Shown: positions 11,166 to 20,152, counted from the stretch's first letter. The stretch is DNA of 33,774 bases from Rubellimicrobium mesophilum DSM 19309 (GCF_000600335.2 NZ_KK088585.1:1-33774), one strand, 5' to 3'. Numbers and translations are program-made. The notes: generated by a model from the sequence alone, not told the origin.

Positions 11166-13358
11166 TCAGCGGTCCAGCTTGAAGATCAGCGTCGAAAGCG
11201 GCGGCAGCGTCATGGGGGCCGAGAAGGGCTGCCCCATCCAGCCCCGCTCCTCGGCCAGGACGCCGCCCTGGTTGCCGCGGTTGCCGCCGTAGTAGATCGC
11301 GGCGTCGGTGTTCATCACCTCGATCCAGCGGCCGGGCAGGGGCAGGCCGATGCGGTGATCCCGCCGCTCCACGGGCGTGAAGTTGCAGACGACCACGCAG
11401 GGCGGATCGTTCTCGAAGCCCCGCCGCACCCAGGCCAGGATCGAGTTGTCGGCGTCGCCGCCCTCGATCCACTGGAAGCCCTCGGGCTCGGAGTCGCGGG
11501 CGTGGAGCGCGGGCTCGGCGCGGTAGAGCGTGTTGAGGTCGCGCACGAGGCGCTGGATGCCCCGGTGCTCGGGCCCGTGGGCGACGGCGTCCCAGTCGAT
11601 CTGGGCCCGGTGGTTCCATTCGCCGCGCTGCCCGAACTCGCAGCCCATGAACAGGAGCTTCTTGCCCGGGTGCCCCCACATGAAGCCGTAATAGGCCCGG
11701 AGGTTCGCGCACTTCTCCCACCACGATCCCGGCATCTTGCCGACCATGGAGCCCTTGCCGTGCACGACCTCGTCGTGGCTGATCGGAAGGACAAAGTTCT
11801 CGCTGAAGGCGTAGTGGAGCCCGAAGGTCATCTGGTGATGGTGATGCTTCCGGTGGATGGGCTCGCGGCTCATGTAGGACAGGGTGTCGTTCATCCAGCC
11901 CATGTTCCACTTGTAGCCGAAGCCCAGGCCCCCCGCGTCCACGGGCGCCGACACGCCTGGGAAGGCGGTCGACTCCTCGGCCACGGTCATGATCCCGGGG
12001 TTCCGGCCGTAGGCGGTGGCGTTCATGCGGCGCATGAAGTCGATGGCCTCGAGGTTCTCGCGCCCGCCATGGACATTCGGGATCCACTCCCCGGCCTTCC
12101 GCGAGTAGTCGCGGTAGAGCATCGAGGCCACGGCATCGACTCGCAGCCCGTCGACGTGGTGCTCCTCGAGCCAGTAGAGCGCGTTGGCCACGAGGAAGTT
12201 CGCGACCTCCTGCCGGCCGAAGTTGTAGATCAGCGTGTTCCAGTCCTGGTGGAACCCCTCGCGCGGGTCCGAGTGCTCGTAGAGATGCGTTCCGTCGAAC
12301 CGGGCGAGGCCGTGCGCGTCGGTCGGGAAGTGCGCGGGCACCCAGTCGAGGAGGACCCCCAGCCCCGCCTGGTGCGCCGCGTCCACGAGGTCGCGGAACT
12401 CGTGCGGCGGCCCGAAGCGGATCGTGGGCGCATAGAGCCCGACCGGCTGGTAGCCCCAGGAGCCGTCGAAGGGATACTCGGACAGAGGCAGGAACTCGAG
12501 ATGCGTGAAGCCCATGTCCTTGGCGTAGGCCACCAGCTCCACCGCCGCCTCGCGGTAGGAGAGCGGACGCCCGCCCTCGGCCCAGACGCGCTTCCAGGAC
12601 CCCAGATGCACCTCGTAGATCGAGATGGGCGCGTCGCGGCGGTGGCGGTTCGCGCGCTCCTGCATCCAGCGGCCGTCCTTCCAGCCGTAGCCCCGGATGT
12701 CGCGGATCACGCTGGCCGTCTCGGGCGGGTGCTGGGAGCCGAAGCCGACCGGGTCGGCCTTCTGCGGCAGGAGCTCCCCATGCGGGCCGATGATCTCGTA
12801 CTTGTAGCAGTGGGGCTCGCCCACGCCGGGGACGAAGATCTCCCATACGCCGGTGCCGCCGCGCCGGCGCATCGGGTGGCGTCGGCCGTCCCAGGCGTTG
12901 AAGTCGCCCACCACCGAGACGCGCCGCGCGTTCGGCGCCCAGACCGCGAAGTGGGTGCCGATGGCCCCCTGGTGGACCCGGACATGGGCGCCCAGGGCCT
13001 CCCACAGCCGCAGATGGGTCCCCTCGCCCAGGAGGTACTCGTCGAGGTCGGTCAGCACCGGACCGAAGCGGTAGGCGTCGTCGTACTCCCACTGCCCGCC
13101 GTCGCCGCGTCCGCGAAGGTGATACGGCCGCTCCTCCGGCACCTGGCCGGAGAAGAGCCCGCCTTCGATGCGGGGCAGGGGATGCTCCTTACCATCCACC
13201 ACCGCCGCCATCTGCTCGGCGCCGGGGTCGAATGCGGTGACCCAGGTGGCGCCGCCGTGCCGGTGCGGCCCCAGGACCGAGAAGGGATCGTCGTGACGGC
13301 CGGACAGGAGCCGCGAGACGGTCCCGGGATCGAGCGGGTGCTGAGATGTGGCTGCCAT
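11166..13358 (-). CDS. glgB: 1,4-alpha-glucan branching enzyme
   Basis: A 730-residue GH13 branching enzyme that cuts alpha-1,4 chains and re-attaches them as alpha-1,6 branches. Order: N-terminal N1 domain ([15 protein letters not shown]), CBM48 ([20 protein letters not shown]), TIM barrel with nucleophile D408 ([15 protein letters not shown]) and acid/base E461 ([12 protein letters not shown]), then [14 protein letters not shown] and [13 protein letters not shown], and the C-terminal beta domain ending [10 protein letters not shown]. It is the same size as the E. coli enzyme and intact. It is the first gene of the operon. Its ATG lies only eight bases after a TATGAT box and there is no ribosome-binding site, pointing to a leaderless message. 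Confidence 0.97.
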   Translation of the reverse strand: MAATSQHPLDPGTVSRLLSGRHDDPFSVLGPHRHGGATWVTAFDPGAEQMAAVVDGKEHPLPRIEGGLFSGQVPEERPYHLRGRGDGGQWEYDDAYRFGPVLTDLDEYLLGEGTHLRLWEALGAHVRVHQGAIGTHFAVWAPNARRVSVVGDFNAWDGRRHPMRRRGGTGVWEIFVPGVGEPHCYKYEIIGPHGELLPQKADPVGFGSQHPPETASVIRDIRGYGWKDGRWMQERANRHRRDAPISIYEVHLGSWKRVWAEGGRPLSYREAAVELVAYAKDMGFTHLEFLPLSEYPFDGSWGYQPVGLYAPTIRFGPPHEFRDLVDAAHQAGLGVLLDWVPAHFPTDAHGLARFDGTHLYEHSDPREGFHQDWNTLIYNFGRQEVANFLVANALYWLEEHHVDGLRVDAVASMLYRDYSRKAGEWIPNVHGGRENLEAIDFMRRMNATAYGRNPGIMTVAEESTAFPGVSAPVDAGGLGFGYKWNMGWMNDTLSYMSREPIHRKHHHHQMTFGLHYAFSENFVLPISHDEVVHGKGSMVGKMPGSWWEKCANLRAYYGFMWGHPGKKLLFMGCEFGQRGEWNHRAQIDWDAVAHGPEHRGIQRLVRDLNTLYRAEPALHARDSEPEGFQWIEGGDADNSILAWVRRGFENDPPCVVVCNFTPVERRDHRIGLPLPGRWIEVMNTDAAIYYGGNRGNQGGVLAEERGWMGQPFSAPMTLPPLSTLIFKLDR

Positions 13359-13366
13359 GTCAGGGG

Positions 13367-13394
13367 ATCATAGGACCGGACGGTCCGCTCGCAA
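13367..13394 (-). promoter_or_regulatory. Glycogen-operon promoter, probably leaderless
   Basis: On the minus strand, TTGCGA (13389-13394) and TATGAT (13367-13372) are separated by 16 bases, close to the sigma-70 consensus. The spacer contains the hyphenated palindrome CGGAC-C-GTCCG, a possible operator. Only eight bases separate the -10 box from the glgB ATG, so transcription should start at or next to the start codon. No Shine-Dalgarno sequence precedes the ATG. Confidence 0.62.
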
Positions 13395-13402
13395 GGGCGT
13401 GA

Positions 13403-14077
13403 TTAGCGAGCCATGCCGGTCCTGGGGACGATGTCGCCCCCGGTCTCGGGACGGATCGCGAGGATGAGTTGCGCCGGCAGCTCCCGTTCGAGGACGCGCC
13501 TGGCATTCGGGACGTCGTTGACCTCGGCTCGGCGGGTGGCGGCGCGGGACAGGCCATGGGACAGCCATCGCTGGATCAGGCGGGCCCGCAGCTCGGGCAG
13601 GGGCACGTCGATCCGGGCGGTGAGATCCCAGAGGGGCAGGAGGTCGCGCCACGGGTCCTCGTCGAAGAGGAGGTAGTTGCCCTCGCAGATGACCACCTGG
13701 CAGTCGGCGGGGACGACCTGCGCGCCGGCGATGGCGATGTCGCGGGCCCGGTCGAAGATGGGGGCCACGACCTCTCCACCCTCCTGGAGACGACGGGCGA
13801 GGTGCAGGAAGCCCCGGGCGTCCAGCGTCTCGGGCGCTCCCTTCCGCTGCCGGAGCCCCCGCGCGTCCAGCACGGCGGTGTCGAGGAGGAAGCCGTCGAG
13901 CTGCACGACCTCGGCGGCGATCCTCTGTTCCCGCAGCCGCTTGTGGAGCGCGGCAGCCATGGTGGACTTGCCCGCCGCCGGAGCCCCCGCGAGGGCCAGC
14001 AGCACCCGGGGACGCTCCGCGAGGAGTCCCTGCGCCCGCTCGGCGAGCGCCGTCACCTGTCCGGAGATGTCCAGCAC
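13403..14077 (-). CDS. frcK: FrcK-like P-loop kinase of the fructose uptake cluster
   Basis: A 224-residue P-loop kinase of the phosphoribulokinase/uridine kinase-like group, with Walker A GAPAAGKST (residues 31-39), the substrate-loop VVQLDGFLLD, and the Walker B-like QVVICEGNYLLF. In S. meliloti, frcK is the last gene of the frcBCAK fructose/mannose/ribose transport operon, and this gene holds that position one base after frcA. Its phosphate acceptor is not certain from sequence; sugar phosphorylation after import is the likely role. Frame is intact. The glgB promoter lies directly downstream with no spare terminator, so frc transcription may run into the glycogen operon. Confidence 0.8.
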   Translation of the reverse strand: MLDISGQVTALAERAQGLLAERPRVLLALAGAPAAGKSTMAAALHKRLREQRIAAEVVQLDGFLLDTAVLDARGLRQRKGAPETLDARGFLHLARRLQEGGEVVAPIFDRARDIAIAGAQVVPADCQVVICEGNYLLFDEDPWRDLLPLWDLTARIDVPLPELRARLIQRWLSHGLSRAATRRAEVNDVPNARRVLERELPAQLILAIRPETGGDIVPRTGMAR

Positions 14078-14078
14078 G

Positions 14079-14903
14079 TCAGGCGGTCTCGAACTCCGTG
14101 TCCGGCACGCGGGCGCCGGTCATGTAGGCCACCGCGTCGGACATGGTGTGGTTCTGGGGCCGGATCACGCAGAGCCTGCGCCCGAGCCGGTGGACGTGGA
14201 TGCGGTCCGCGACCTCGAAGACGTGGGGCATGTTGTGCGAGATCAGGATGATCGGGATGCCCCGCGACTTCACGTCGAGGATGAGCTCCAGCACGCGGCG
14301 CGATTCCTTGACGCCGAGCGCGGCCGTGGGCTCGTCGAGGATGATGACCTTGGAGCCGAAGGCGGCGGCCCGCGCCACCGCGACGCCCTGCCGCTGCCCG
14401 CCCGAGAGCGTCTCGACCGACTGGTTGATGTTCTGGATGGTCATCAGCCCGAGCTCGGTGAGCTTCTCGCGCGCGAACTTCTCCATCCTCGGACGGTCGA
14501 GCATCCGCAGCCATTCGCCCATGACGCCGGGGCGGCGCAGCTCCCGCCCCATGAACATGTTGTCGGCGATGGAGAGCGCGGGGGACATGGCGAGGGTCTG
14601 GTAGACGGTCTCGATGCCGGCCTGCCGCGCCTCGGTCGGGCTGCGGAAGCTGACTTTCTGGCCGTCCAGGAAGACGTCCCCCTCGTCGGGGATCACCGCC
14701 CCGGAGACGGCCTTGATGAGGGTGGACTTGCCGGCGCCGTTGTCGCCGATCACCGCCAGGATCTCGCCTGGGTAGAGGTCGAAGTCGCAGTTGTCGAGCG
14801 CGACGACCTTGCCGTAGCGCTTGGTGAGCCCCCGGCCGAGCAGGAGGGGCTGCTGCCCGGCCATGGTGGGGTCCTGCACGGGGGATTGCGTCTCGGTCAG
14901 CAT
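14079..14903 (-). CDS. frcA: Fructose ABC transporter ATP-binding protein
   Basis: A 274-residue single-domain ABC ATPase that drives sugar import. Visible: Walker A GDNGAGKST (residues 53-61), Q-loop region ETVYQTLAMSP, signature LSGGQRQG, Walker B VIILDEPTAALG, and the switch histidine in ILISHNMPHV. A single ATPase domain, unlike the double-domain RbsA/XylG type, is what is expected for FrcA. The ATG shares one base with the frcC stop (TGATG), so the two are coupled. The start MLTETQSPVQ is preferred over the upstream open frame for that reason. Confidence 0.92.
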   Translation of the reverse strand: MLTETQSPVQDPTMAGQQPLLLGRGLTKRYGKVVALDNCDFDLYPGEILAVIGDNGAGKSTLIKAVSGAVIPDEGDVFLDGQKVSFRSPTEARQAGIETVYQTLAMSPALSIADNMFMGRELRRPGVMGEWLRMLDRPRMEKFAREKLTELGLMTIQNINQSVETLSGGQRQGVAVARAAAFGSKVIILDEPTAALGVKESRRVLELILDVKSRGIPIILISHNMPHVFEVADRIHVHRLGRRLCVIRPQNHTMSDAVAYMTGARVPDTEFETA

Positions 14904-15985
14904 CAGGCGGCCACCTTTCTGATCCATTGGTCCACGGCCACGGCCACGATGATGAGCAGGCCGATGAAGAAGAAGGTCCATTGCGGGTCCACGCCGAGGA
15001 GCCGGAGCCCCAGGGAGAACACGCCCACGATGAGGGCTCCGAAGAGCGCGCCCCAGATGGAGCCGCGCCCGCCGAAGAGCGAGATGCCCCCGATCACCAC
15101 GGCGGTGATGGACTGGATGTTGAGCTCGGCCCCCGAGGTCGGCGACACCGAGCCGATCCGGCCGATCAGGGCCCAGCCGGCAAAGGCGCAGATCAGGCCC
15201 GAGAGCGCATAGACCGAGATCAGCGTGGCCCGCACGTTCACGCCCGAGAGTTGCGCCGCGTCCGGGTCGTCGCCGGTCGCGTAGACGTGGCGGCCCCACG
15301 CGGTGCTGCGGAGCGCGTAGGACAGCACGGCGATGAGCAGGATCATGAAGATCACGCCGTAGGTGAAGGTCGCGCCACCGCGCCCGTTCTCGTCGGCGCC
15401 GATCTTGAAGGTCTGGGCGAAGAACTGGAGCGCCGGGGCGTTGGCCTCGATGTCCTGGGCGCGGATCGTCTCGTTGGCCGAGTAGAGGAAGTTCGTGGCC
15501 AGGATGATCTGCCAGGTCCCCAGCGTCACGATGAACGGCGGCAGCTTCATCACCGCCACCAGCCAGCCGTTGATCATCCCGAGGATCGTGCCGGCCCCCA
15601 GGCCGCAAAGAATCGAGAGCGGAACGGGAATGCCATAGCGAAAGGCGAACTGGCCCATGATGACCGAGCTCAGCACGGCGATGGCGCCGACCGAGAGGTC
15701 GATGCCAGCGGTCAGGATCACCAGCGTCTGCGCCGCGGCGACGATGCCCACGAGCTGCACCTGCTGGAGGATGAGGGTCAGCGTCCCGGCCGAGAAGAAG
15801 CGCGATCCCACCAGGCCCGCGAAGAGAAGGACCGAGACGAGAAGCACGATCAGCGGCACCAGCGACGGCGCGGCGTGGAGCGCGTTCTGGAAGCGCCTGA
15901 TGAGGGTCTTATCCTCGTGGAACTCGGCCACCGCCTCGGTGCGGCGCTCCTTGACCACGGCTTCGAAATTGTCCGTGCCGCTCAT
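14903..15985 (-). CDS. frcC: Fructose ABC transporter permease
   Basis: A 360-residue inner-membrane permease of the BPD_transp_2 family (ribose/xylose type) with multiple hydrophobic segments starting at about residue 40 (LVPLIVLLVSVLLFAGLVG). The family landmarks LVILTAGIDLSVGAI, PFIVTLGTWQII, and the EAA-like loop YATGDDPDAAQLSGVNV are present. The start MSGTDNFEAV at 15985 is chosen because GGAGGA lies just upstream; the open frame continues beyond it without a ribosome site. Between frcB and this gene is a 121-base gap with a stable hairpin. Frame is intact. Confidence 0.93.
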   Translation of the reverse strand: MSGTDNFEAVVKERRTEAVAEFHEDKTLIRRFQNALHAAPSLVPLIVLLVSVLLFAGLVGSRFFSAGTLTLILQQVQLVGIVAAAQTLVILTAGIDLSVGAIAVLSSVIMGQFAFRYGIPVPLSILCGLGAGTILGMINGWLVAVMKLPPFIVTLGTWQIILATNFLYSANETIRAQDIEANAPALQFFAQTFKIGADENGRGGATFTYGVIFMILLIAVLSYALRSTAWGRHVYATGDDPDAAQLSGVNVRATLISVYALSGLICAFAGWALIGRIGSVSPTSGAELNIQSITAVVIGGISLFGGRGSIWGALFGALIVGVFSLGLRLLGVDPQWTFFFIGLLIIVAVAVDQWIRKVAA

Positions 15986-16025
15986 GCGACTCCTCCCGGC
16001 GGGGTCCTCGCCCCTTCTTGATGGA

Positions 16026-16054
16026 ACTGGGGCGGACCAGTGGCCCGCCCCAGT
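16026..16054 (-). other. Stable hairpin between frcB and frcC
   Basis: A perfect 10-bp stem, 16026-16035 (ACTGGGGCGG) with 16045-16054 (CCGCCCCAGT), and a 9-base loop, located between the binding-protein and permease genes. Binding-protein mRNAs often carry such 3' hairpins, which protect the first cistron from decay and lower downstream expression. That role is inferred here from position. Confidence 0.6.
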
Positions 16055-16106
16055 CACGGTCAGTTTCAGGCCAGACCGCCCCAGCGATCAAGCGCTAAGC
16101 GAGGCA

Positions 16107-17137
16107 TCAGCCCCAGCAGAGCTCGGCGCCCTTGGTGGTGTCGATCGACTCCACGCCTTCCGCGGGCTTGTCGGTGACGAGCGACACGCCGGTGTCGAAG
16201 AAGTCCTTGCCCTCGGTGTTCTGGGGCAGGGTCTGGTTCGTGGCGTAGTTGGCGATCGCCTGGATGCCGAGCGAGGCCATATCGAGCGGGTACTGCTGCG
16301 AGGTGGCCCCGATCACGCCGTCCTTGACGTTCTGCACGCGGGGCAGCCGCCGTCCACGGCGACGATCAGGACGTCGCTCATCCCCATGGCCTGGAGCGCC
16401 TGGTAGCCGCCGGCGGCGGCAGGCTCGTTGATCGCGTAGACCACGTTCACGTCCGGGTTCGCGGCGAGGATGTTCTCCATCGCGCGGCGGCCGCCTTCCT
16501 CGTTGCCCTGGGTCACGTCATGGCCGGCGATGCGCGGGTCGTCCTCGTCGCCGATGACGTTCACGTCCTTGGTGTCGATCCCGAAGCCGGTCATGAAGCC
16601 CTGGTCGCGGAGCACGTCCACGGTGGGCTGGCTCACGTCGAGGTCGAGGAACGCGATCTTGGCGTCGGCCGCGGCGTCGCCGAGCTGGGCGGCGGCCCAC
16701 TGGCCGATGAGCTGGCCGGCCTTGAAGTTGTCGGTCGCGAAGGTCGCGTCGGCGGCGTCGATCGGGTTCAGCGGCGTGTCGAGCGTGATGACGAGGATGC
16801 CGGCGTCACGGGCCTGCTGGACCGAGGAGACGATGGCCGAGCTGTCCGAGGGGACGAGCAGGATGCCGCTCACGCCGTTGGCGATGCAGGTCTCGATGGC
16901 CTGGACCTGGGACTCGTGGTCGCCGTCCTCCTTGCCGGCGTAGGAGCTGAGCGTGATGCCGAGCTCGGCGGCCTTGGCCTCGGCGCCTTCGCGCATCTTC
17001 ACGAAGAACGGGTTGGTCTCGGTCTTGGTGATGAGGCAGGCGGAGGTGCCCTCGGGGGCGGCGGTCACGTCCTGGGCGAAGGCGGCGCCGGACATGGCGA
17101 CCAGGGCCAGTGCGGAGCCGGCGAGAAGCTTCTTCAT
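16107..17137 (-). CDS. frcB: Fructose ABC transporter periplasmic binding protein, frame broken by a one-base deletion
   Basis: A periplasmic sugar-binding protein of the Peripla_BP_4 family that delivers fructose-type sugars to FrcCA. The signal peptide [21 protein letters not shown] is about 21 residues, with predicted cleavage before QDVTA. The body ([63 protein letters not shown]) closely recalls S. meliloti FrcB. The frame changes at four G (16340-16343). One added base gives [24 protein letters not shown] and a 343-residue protein, the family length, ending in the typical ELCWG. GGAGGA precedes the ATG. Probably a sequencing error. Confidence 0.92.
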
Positions 17138-17215
17138 TGGTAGTCCTCCCAGATGTTCGGCGTCGGCGATCCAGCCGGCACCGATCCCGGCCTCTTGGGG
17201 TCAGGGACGGGGCTA

Positions 17216-17270
17216 GGCTTACCACGGCCAAATCATCCGTCAATAAATAAATCCACTGGACATATATATC
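17216..17270 (-). promoter_or_regulatory. frcB promoter and candidate FrcR operator
   Basis: The 173-base gap between divergent frcB and frcR holds the most A+T-rich patch noticed in the window (17241-17270). On the minus strand, TTGACG (17238-17243) and TAAGCC (17216-17221) are 16 bases apart, a plausible frcB promoter with a weak -10. Just upstream of the -35, the dyad TCCA-C-TGGA (17252-17260) sits inside runs of ATAAATAAA and ATATATAT; A/T-flanked dyads of this sort suit a ROK-family repressor. Binding is inferred. Confidence 0.45.
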
Positions 17271-17310
17271 GGGCGGCTTATCACCTCTGTCCCAAAGGGA
17301 GGGGCGCACG

Positions 17311-18510
17311 ATGGAATCGGGCGCGGTCCGCAGCCTGAGCTCCGGCGTCAATCAGCAGGGGCTGCGCGATCACAACGAGAGGCTGATCCTGTCCACGCTC
17401 CAGCGGCACGGCCCGCTGCCGGGCAGCGACCTCGCGCGCGTGGCGGGCCTGTCGCCGCAGACCGTGTCGGTCATCCTGCGCGAGCTGGAGGGCGAGGGCC
17501 TGATCCAGAGGGGTGAGCCGCAGCGGGGCCGGGTCGGCAAGCCGCGCGTCCCCATGAGCCTGGCGCCGGACGGCGCCTTCTCGGTAGGGCTGAAGCTCGG
17601 GCGGCGGAGCGCCGACCTCCTGCTGTCGGATTTCGACGGCGGCGTGCGGCGGCAGCTTCACACGACCTATCGCTGGCCCACGCCCGACGCCGTGTTCGAC
17701 TTCCTGCGGCGGGGTCTCGAGACCTTCGCCGAGGGGCTGACGCCTGTGGAGAGGGAGCGGATCGCCGGCATCGGCATCGCCAAGCCCTACGACCTATGGG
17801 ACTGGCACGAGGCCATCGGGGCGCCCAAGGGGGCGCTCGACGTCTGGCGCGAGGTGGATTACGCGGCCGAGATCGCGAGGTTCTCGTCCCTGCCGGTGTT
17901 CCTCGACAACGACGGAACCGCCGCCTGCCGGGCCGAGCACGTCTATGGCCGGGGGCGGGAGTTCCGGGACTTCGCCTACTTCTTCATAGGCTCCTTCATC
18001 GGCGGGGGCGTGGTGCTGAACCATTCGGTCTTCGAGGGGGCTTTCGGCAACGCCGGAGGCTTCGGCTCGCTCCTCGTGCGGGGGCCGGACGGGGGCGACC
18101 GGCAGCTCATCGACACGGCCTCGCTGTTCCTCCTGGAGGACGCGCTCGCGCGGGCGGGGATGGCGACCGACCGGCTCTGGGCGCAGCCGCAGGACTGGTC
18201 GGGGCTCGACGGTCCCCTCGACGACTGGATCGCCGGGACGGCGCGGCAGCTCGCGCGGGCGGCGGTGACGGTCTGCGCCGTGATCGACTTCGAGGCGGTG
18301 CTGATCGACGGGGCCTTTCCATCCGACGTGCGCACGCGCCTGGTGGAGGCGACCCGGCGCGAGGTGGGCGGGCTCGACACAAGGGGCCTCTCGCCGATGC
18401 GGATCGAGGAGGGGCGGGTGGGCGGCAACGCCCGGGCGCTCGGGGCGGCCTGCTCGCCCATCTTCTCGCGCTACCTCCTCAACACGCATGGGAGCCTCGC
18501 CGCGACCTGA
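17311..18510 (+). CDS. frcR: ROK-family repressor of the fructose cluster
   Basis: A 399-residue ROK regulator. The N-terminal winged helix-turn-helix spans about residues 18-75 (NERLILSTLQRHGPLPGSDLARVAGLSPQTVSVILRELE, seen as consecutive segments). The ROK sugar-binding half follows (GLKLGRRSADLLLSDFDG, PVFLDNDGTAACRAEHVYG, FFIGSFIGGGVVLN, FGNAGGFGSLL). The strict kinase ATP motif DxGxT is absent, as expected for a regulator rather than a sugar kinase. It is divergent from frcBCAK, in the position of S. meliloti frcR, so it most likely represses that operon and is relieved by a sugar. GGGAGG lies upstream of the ATG. Frame is intact. Confidence 0.88.
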   Translation: MESGAVRSLSSGVNQQGLRDHNERLILSTLQRHGPLPGSDLARVAGLSPQTVSVILRELEGEGLIQRGEPQRGRVGKPRVPMSLAPDGAFSVGLKLGRRSADLLLSDFDGGVRRQLHTTYRWPTPDAVFDFLRRGLETFAEGLTPVERERIAGIGIAKPYDLWDWHEAIGAPKGALDVWREVDYAAEIARFSSLPVFLDNDGTAACRAEHVYGRGREFRDFAYFFIGSFIGGGVVLNHSVFEGAFGNAGGFGSLLVRGPDGGDRQLIDTASLFLLEDALARAGMATDRLWAQPQDWSGLDGPLDDWIAGTARQLARAAVTVCAVIDFEAVLIDGAFPSDVRTRLVEATRREVGGLDTRGLSPMRIEEGRVGGNARALGAACSPIFSRYLLNTHGSLAAT

Positions 18511-18600
18511 GTGGGGAACATCGCTCCCTGCGGGTCCGTTATGGGGCAAGGACGTCGCGCCGTGGCGGCTCCGGCGTCCCCGGAGGGGAGGACCGATGCC

Positions 18601-19476
18601 ATGGCCGGACACGCCGTTCTGACCGCCCACCATGCCGAGGACTGCGTCATCGACCAGCGGTGGGAGAGCTACACCGAGGGCGACCATGCCGTCTGGGGGA
18701 CGCTGTTCGACCGGCAGCTCCGGACCCTGAAGGGCCATGTCTGCCAGGAGTATCTCGACGGGCTCTCGCGGCTGGGGATCGACGCCTCGGGCGTGCCGGA
18801 CTTCCGGCGGATGAACGAGAGGCTGCGGGCGGCGACCGGCTGGGAGGTGGTGGCGGTGCCTGGGCTGATCCCCTCGCGGCCGTTCTTCGAGATGCTGGCC
18901 TCGCGGCGGTTCCCGGCGGGGACCTTCATCCGCTCGCGCGAGCAGCTCGACTACCTGGAGGAGCCCGACATCTTCCACGACGTCTTCGGGCACGTGCCGC
19001 TGCTGACCGACCCCGCCTATGCCGACTACATGGCCGAGTACGGGCGGATCGGGCTGGAGGCCATGGAGCGGAAGGGGGTCAAGTACCTCGCGCGGCTCAA
19101 CTGGTACACGATCGAGTTCGGGCTGATCCGCAAGCCGGAGGGCGTGAAGATCTACGGGGCCGGGATCTGCTCCTCCTTCGGGGAGGCGCGGTATGTCGTC
19201 GAGGACCCCTCGGCGAACTGGCTCGGGTTCGAGGCGGAGCGGGTGCTGCGGACCGGCTACTACATCGACGACCTGCAGGCGTCCTACTTCGTGATCGACC
19301 GCTTCGAGGACCTGTTCGAGCTGCTGCGCGGGACGGACTTCCCGGCGCTCTATGATCGGGTGCGGGCCCAGCCGGAGCTCTCGCCGTTCCGGATCGAGCC
19401 CGAGGACGAGGTGATCCGGCGGGGGACGGGCGACTACTGGCGGTCGTTCCCGGAGGCCAAGGCCAGGCTCAAGTAG
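18601..19476 (+). CDS. phhA: Phenylalanine 4-monooxygenase
   Basis: A 291-residue pterin-dependent aromatic amino acid hydroxylase converting phenylalanine to tyrosine. The iron ligands are visible as H126 and H131 (EPDIFHDVFGHVPLL) and E172 (NWYTIEFGLI), with the 5- and 41-residue spacings of the bacterial enzyme. The pterin-binding region (GLIPSRPFFEMLASRRFP) precedes them. It is short because bacterial forms lack the regulatory domain. The ATG at 18601 is chosen over upstream ATGs because the purine-rich GGAGGGGAGG ends nine bases before it. No pterin dehydratase or tyrosine-catabolism gene is adjacent. Its 3' end overlaps the convergent AlkD-like gene by eight bases. Confidence 0.95.
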   Translation: MAGHAVLTAHHAEDCVIDQRWESYTEGDHAVWGTLFDRQLRTLKGHVCQEYLDGLSRLGIDASGVPDFRRMNERLRAATGWEVVAVPGLIPSRPFFEMLASRRFPAGTFIRSREQLDYLEEPDIFHDVFGHVPLLTDPAYADYMAEYGRIGLEAMERKGVKYLARLNWYTIEFGLIRKPEGVKIYGAGICSSFGEARYVVEDPSANWLGFEAERVLRTGYYIDDLQASYFVIDRFEDLFELLRGTDFPALYDRVRAQPELSPFRIEPEDEVIRRGTGDYWRSFPEAKARLK

Positions 19477-20152
19477 GGAGCAGGCGGGCGGCCTCCTTGC
19501 GGGCGAAGGGCTTGAGGCCTTCGCCATGGGCGTCGAGCCAGGCGCGGACGCGGTCGGGGTCCTTCTTGGACAGGTCGCGGAGCCACCAGGCGACGGCCTT
19601 CTGGATGAACCAGTCGCGGTCGGGCGACAGCGCCTCGCACCAGCCCAGGACGCGCTCGCGGACGGCGAGGTCCTCGGGCTTGGGGAAGCGGTCCTTGGTC
19701 CAGGGCAGCGTCATGACCAGCGCGGCGCGGCGGGTCCATAGGTGGTCCGAGTCGACCCAGGTCTCGACCTCGTCGAGGCGGCGGGGGTCGGCGGTGAGGC
19801 GGCGGCCTCCGGCGCTGCTGGCCGCGTCGGCGATGGCCCAGGCGTCGAAGGTCGGGACCCAGGAGGCGATGAGGCGCCAGACGGGCTCGTCGTCGGGGCG
19901 GATGCGGGCCTGCGTCAGGAGCTTGGCGGCGGCGATGCGGGCGTCGTGGATGTCGCTGTCCCAGAGGGCGGAGGCGAGGGCGAGGCGGTCGTCCAGCGTG
20001 ATCCCCTCGCGCCAGCCGTCGGCCAGTTCCGTCAGGCGGGGGACGGGGATGCCGAGGTAGCGGCGGAGGGCCTTGTGGTAGGCGGCCTCCCGGGCGGCGA
20101 AGTCGGGGTTGGCCTCGGCCTCCAGGGCGGCGAGGGCCTCGGCGCCGGTCAT
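19469..20152 (-). CDS. DNA alkylation repair protein (AlkD-like HEAT-repeat fold)
   Basis: A 227-residue, helix-rich protein matching the AlkD-like alkylpurine DNA glycosylase family: YHKALRRYLGIPVPRL near the N-terminus, LASALWDSDIHDARIAAAKL, WVPTFDAWAIADAASSAG, HLWTRRAALVMTLPW, DWFIQKAVAWWLRDLSKKDP and a C-terminal LKPFARKEAARLL. The family flips out or captures N3/N7-alkylated purines using stacked HEAT-like repeats. The start MTGAEALAALEAEANPDF is fixed by overlap with the preceding stop (ATGA); the open frame upstream is a shadow of the neighbouring gene. It is the last gene of the glmU-glmS operon. Confidence 0.9.
   Translation of the reverse strand: MTGAEALAALEAEANPDFAAREAAYHKALRRYLGIPVPRLTELADGWREGITLDDRLALASALWDSDIHDARIAAAKLLTQARIRPDDEPVWRLIASWVPTFDAWAIADAASSAGGRRLTADPRRLDEVETWVDSDHLWTRRAALVMTLPWTKDRFPKPEDLAVRERVLGWCEALSPDRDWFIQKAVAWWLRDLSKKDPDRVRAWLDAHGEGLKPFARKEAARLLPT

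Noticed and set aside
10035..13373. Very long open frames antisense to the glycogen genes (also 555-2624, 4696-6186, 20447-22543 and 27677-30115)
   Set aside because: They are shadows caused by high G+C and codon bias of the real genes. Their translations are arginine/glycine/valine-rich with no family resemblance.
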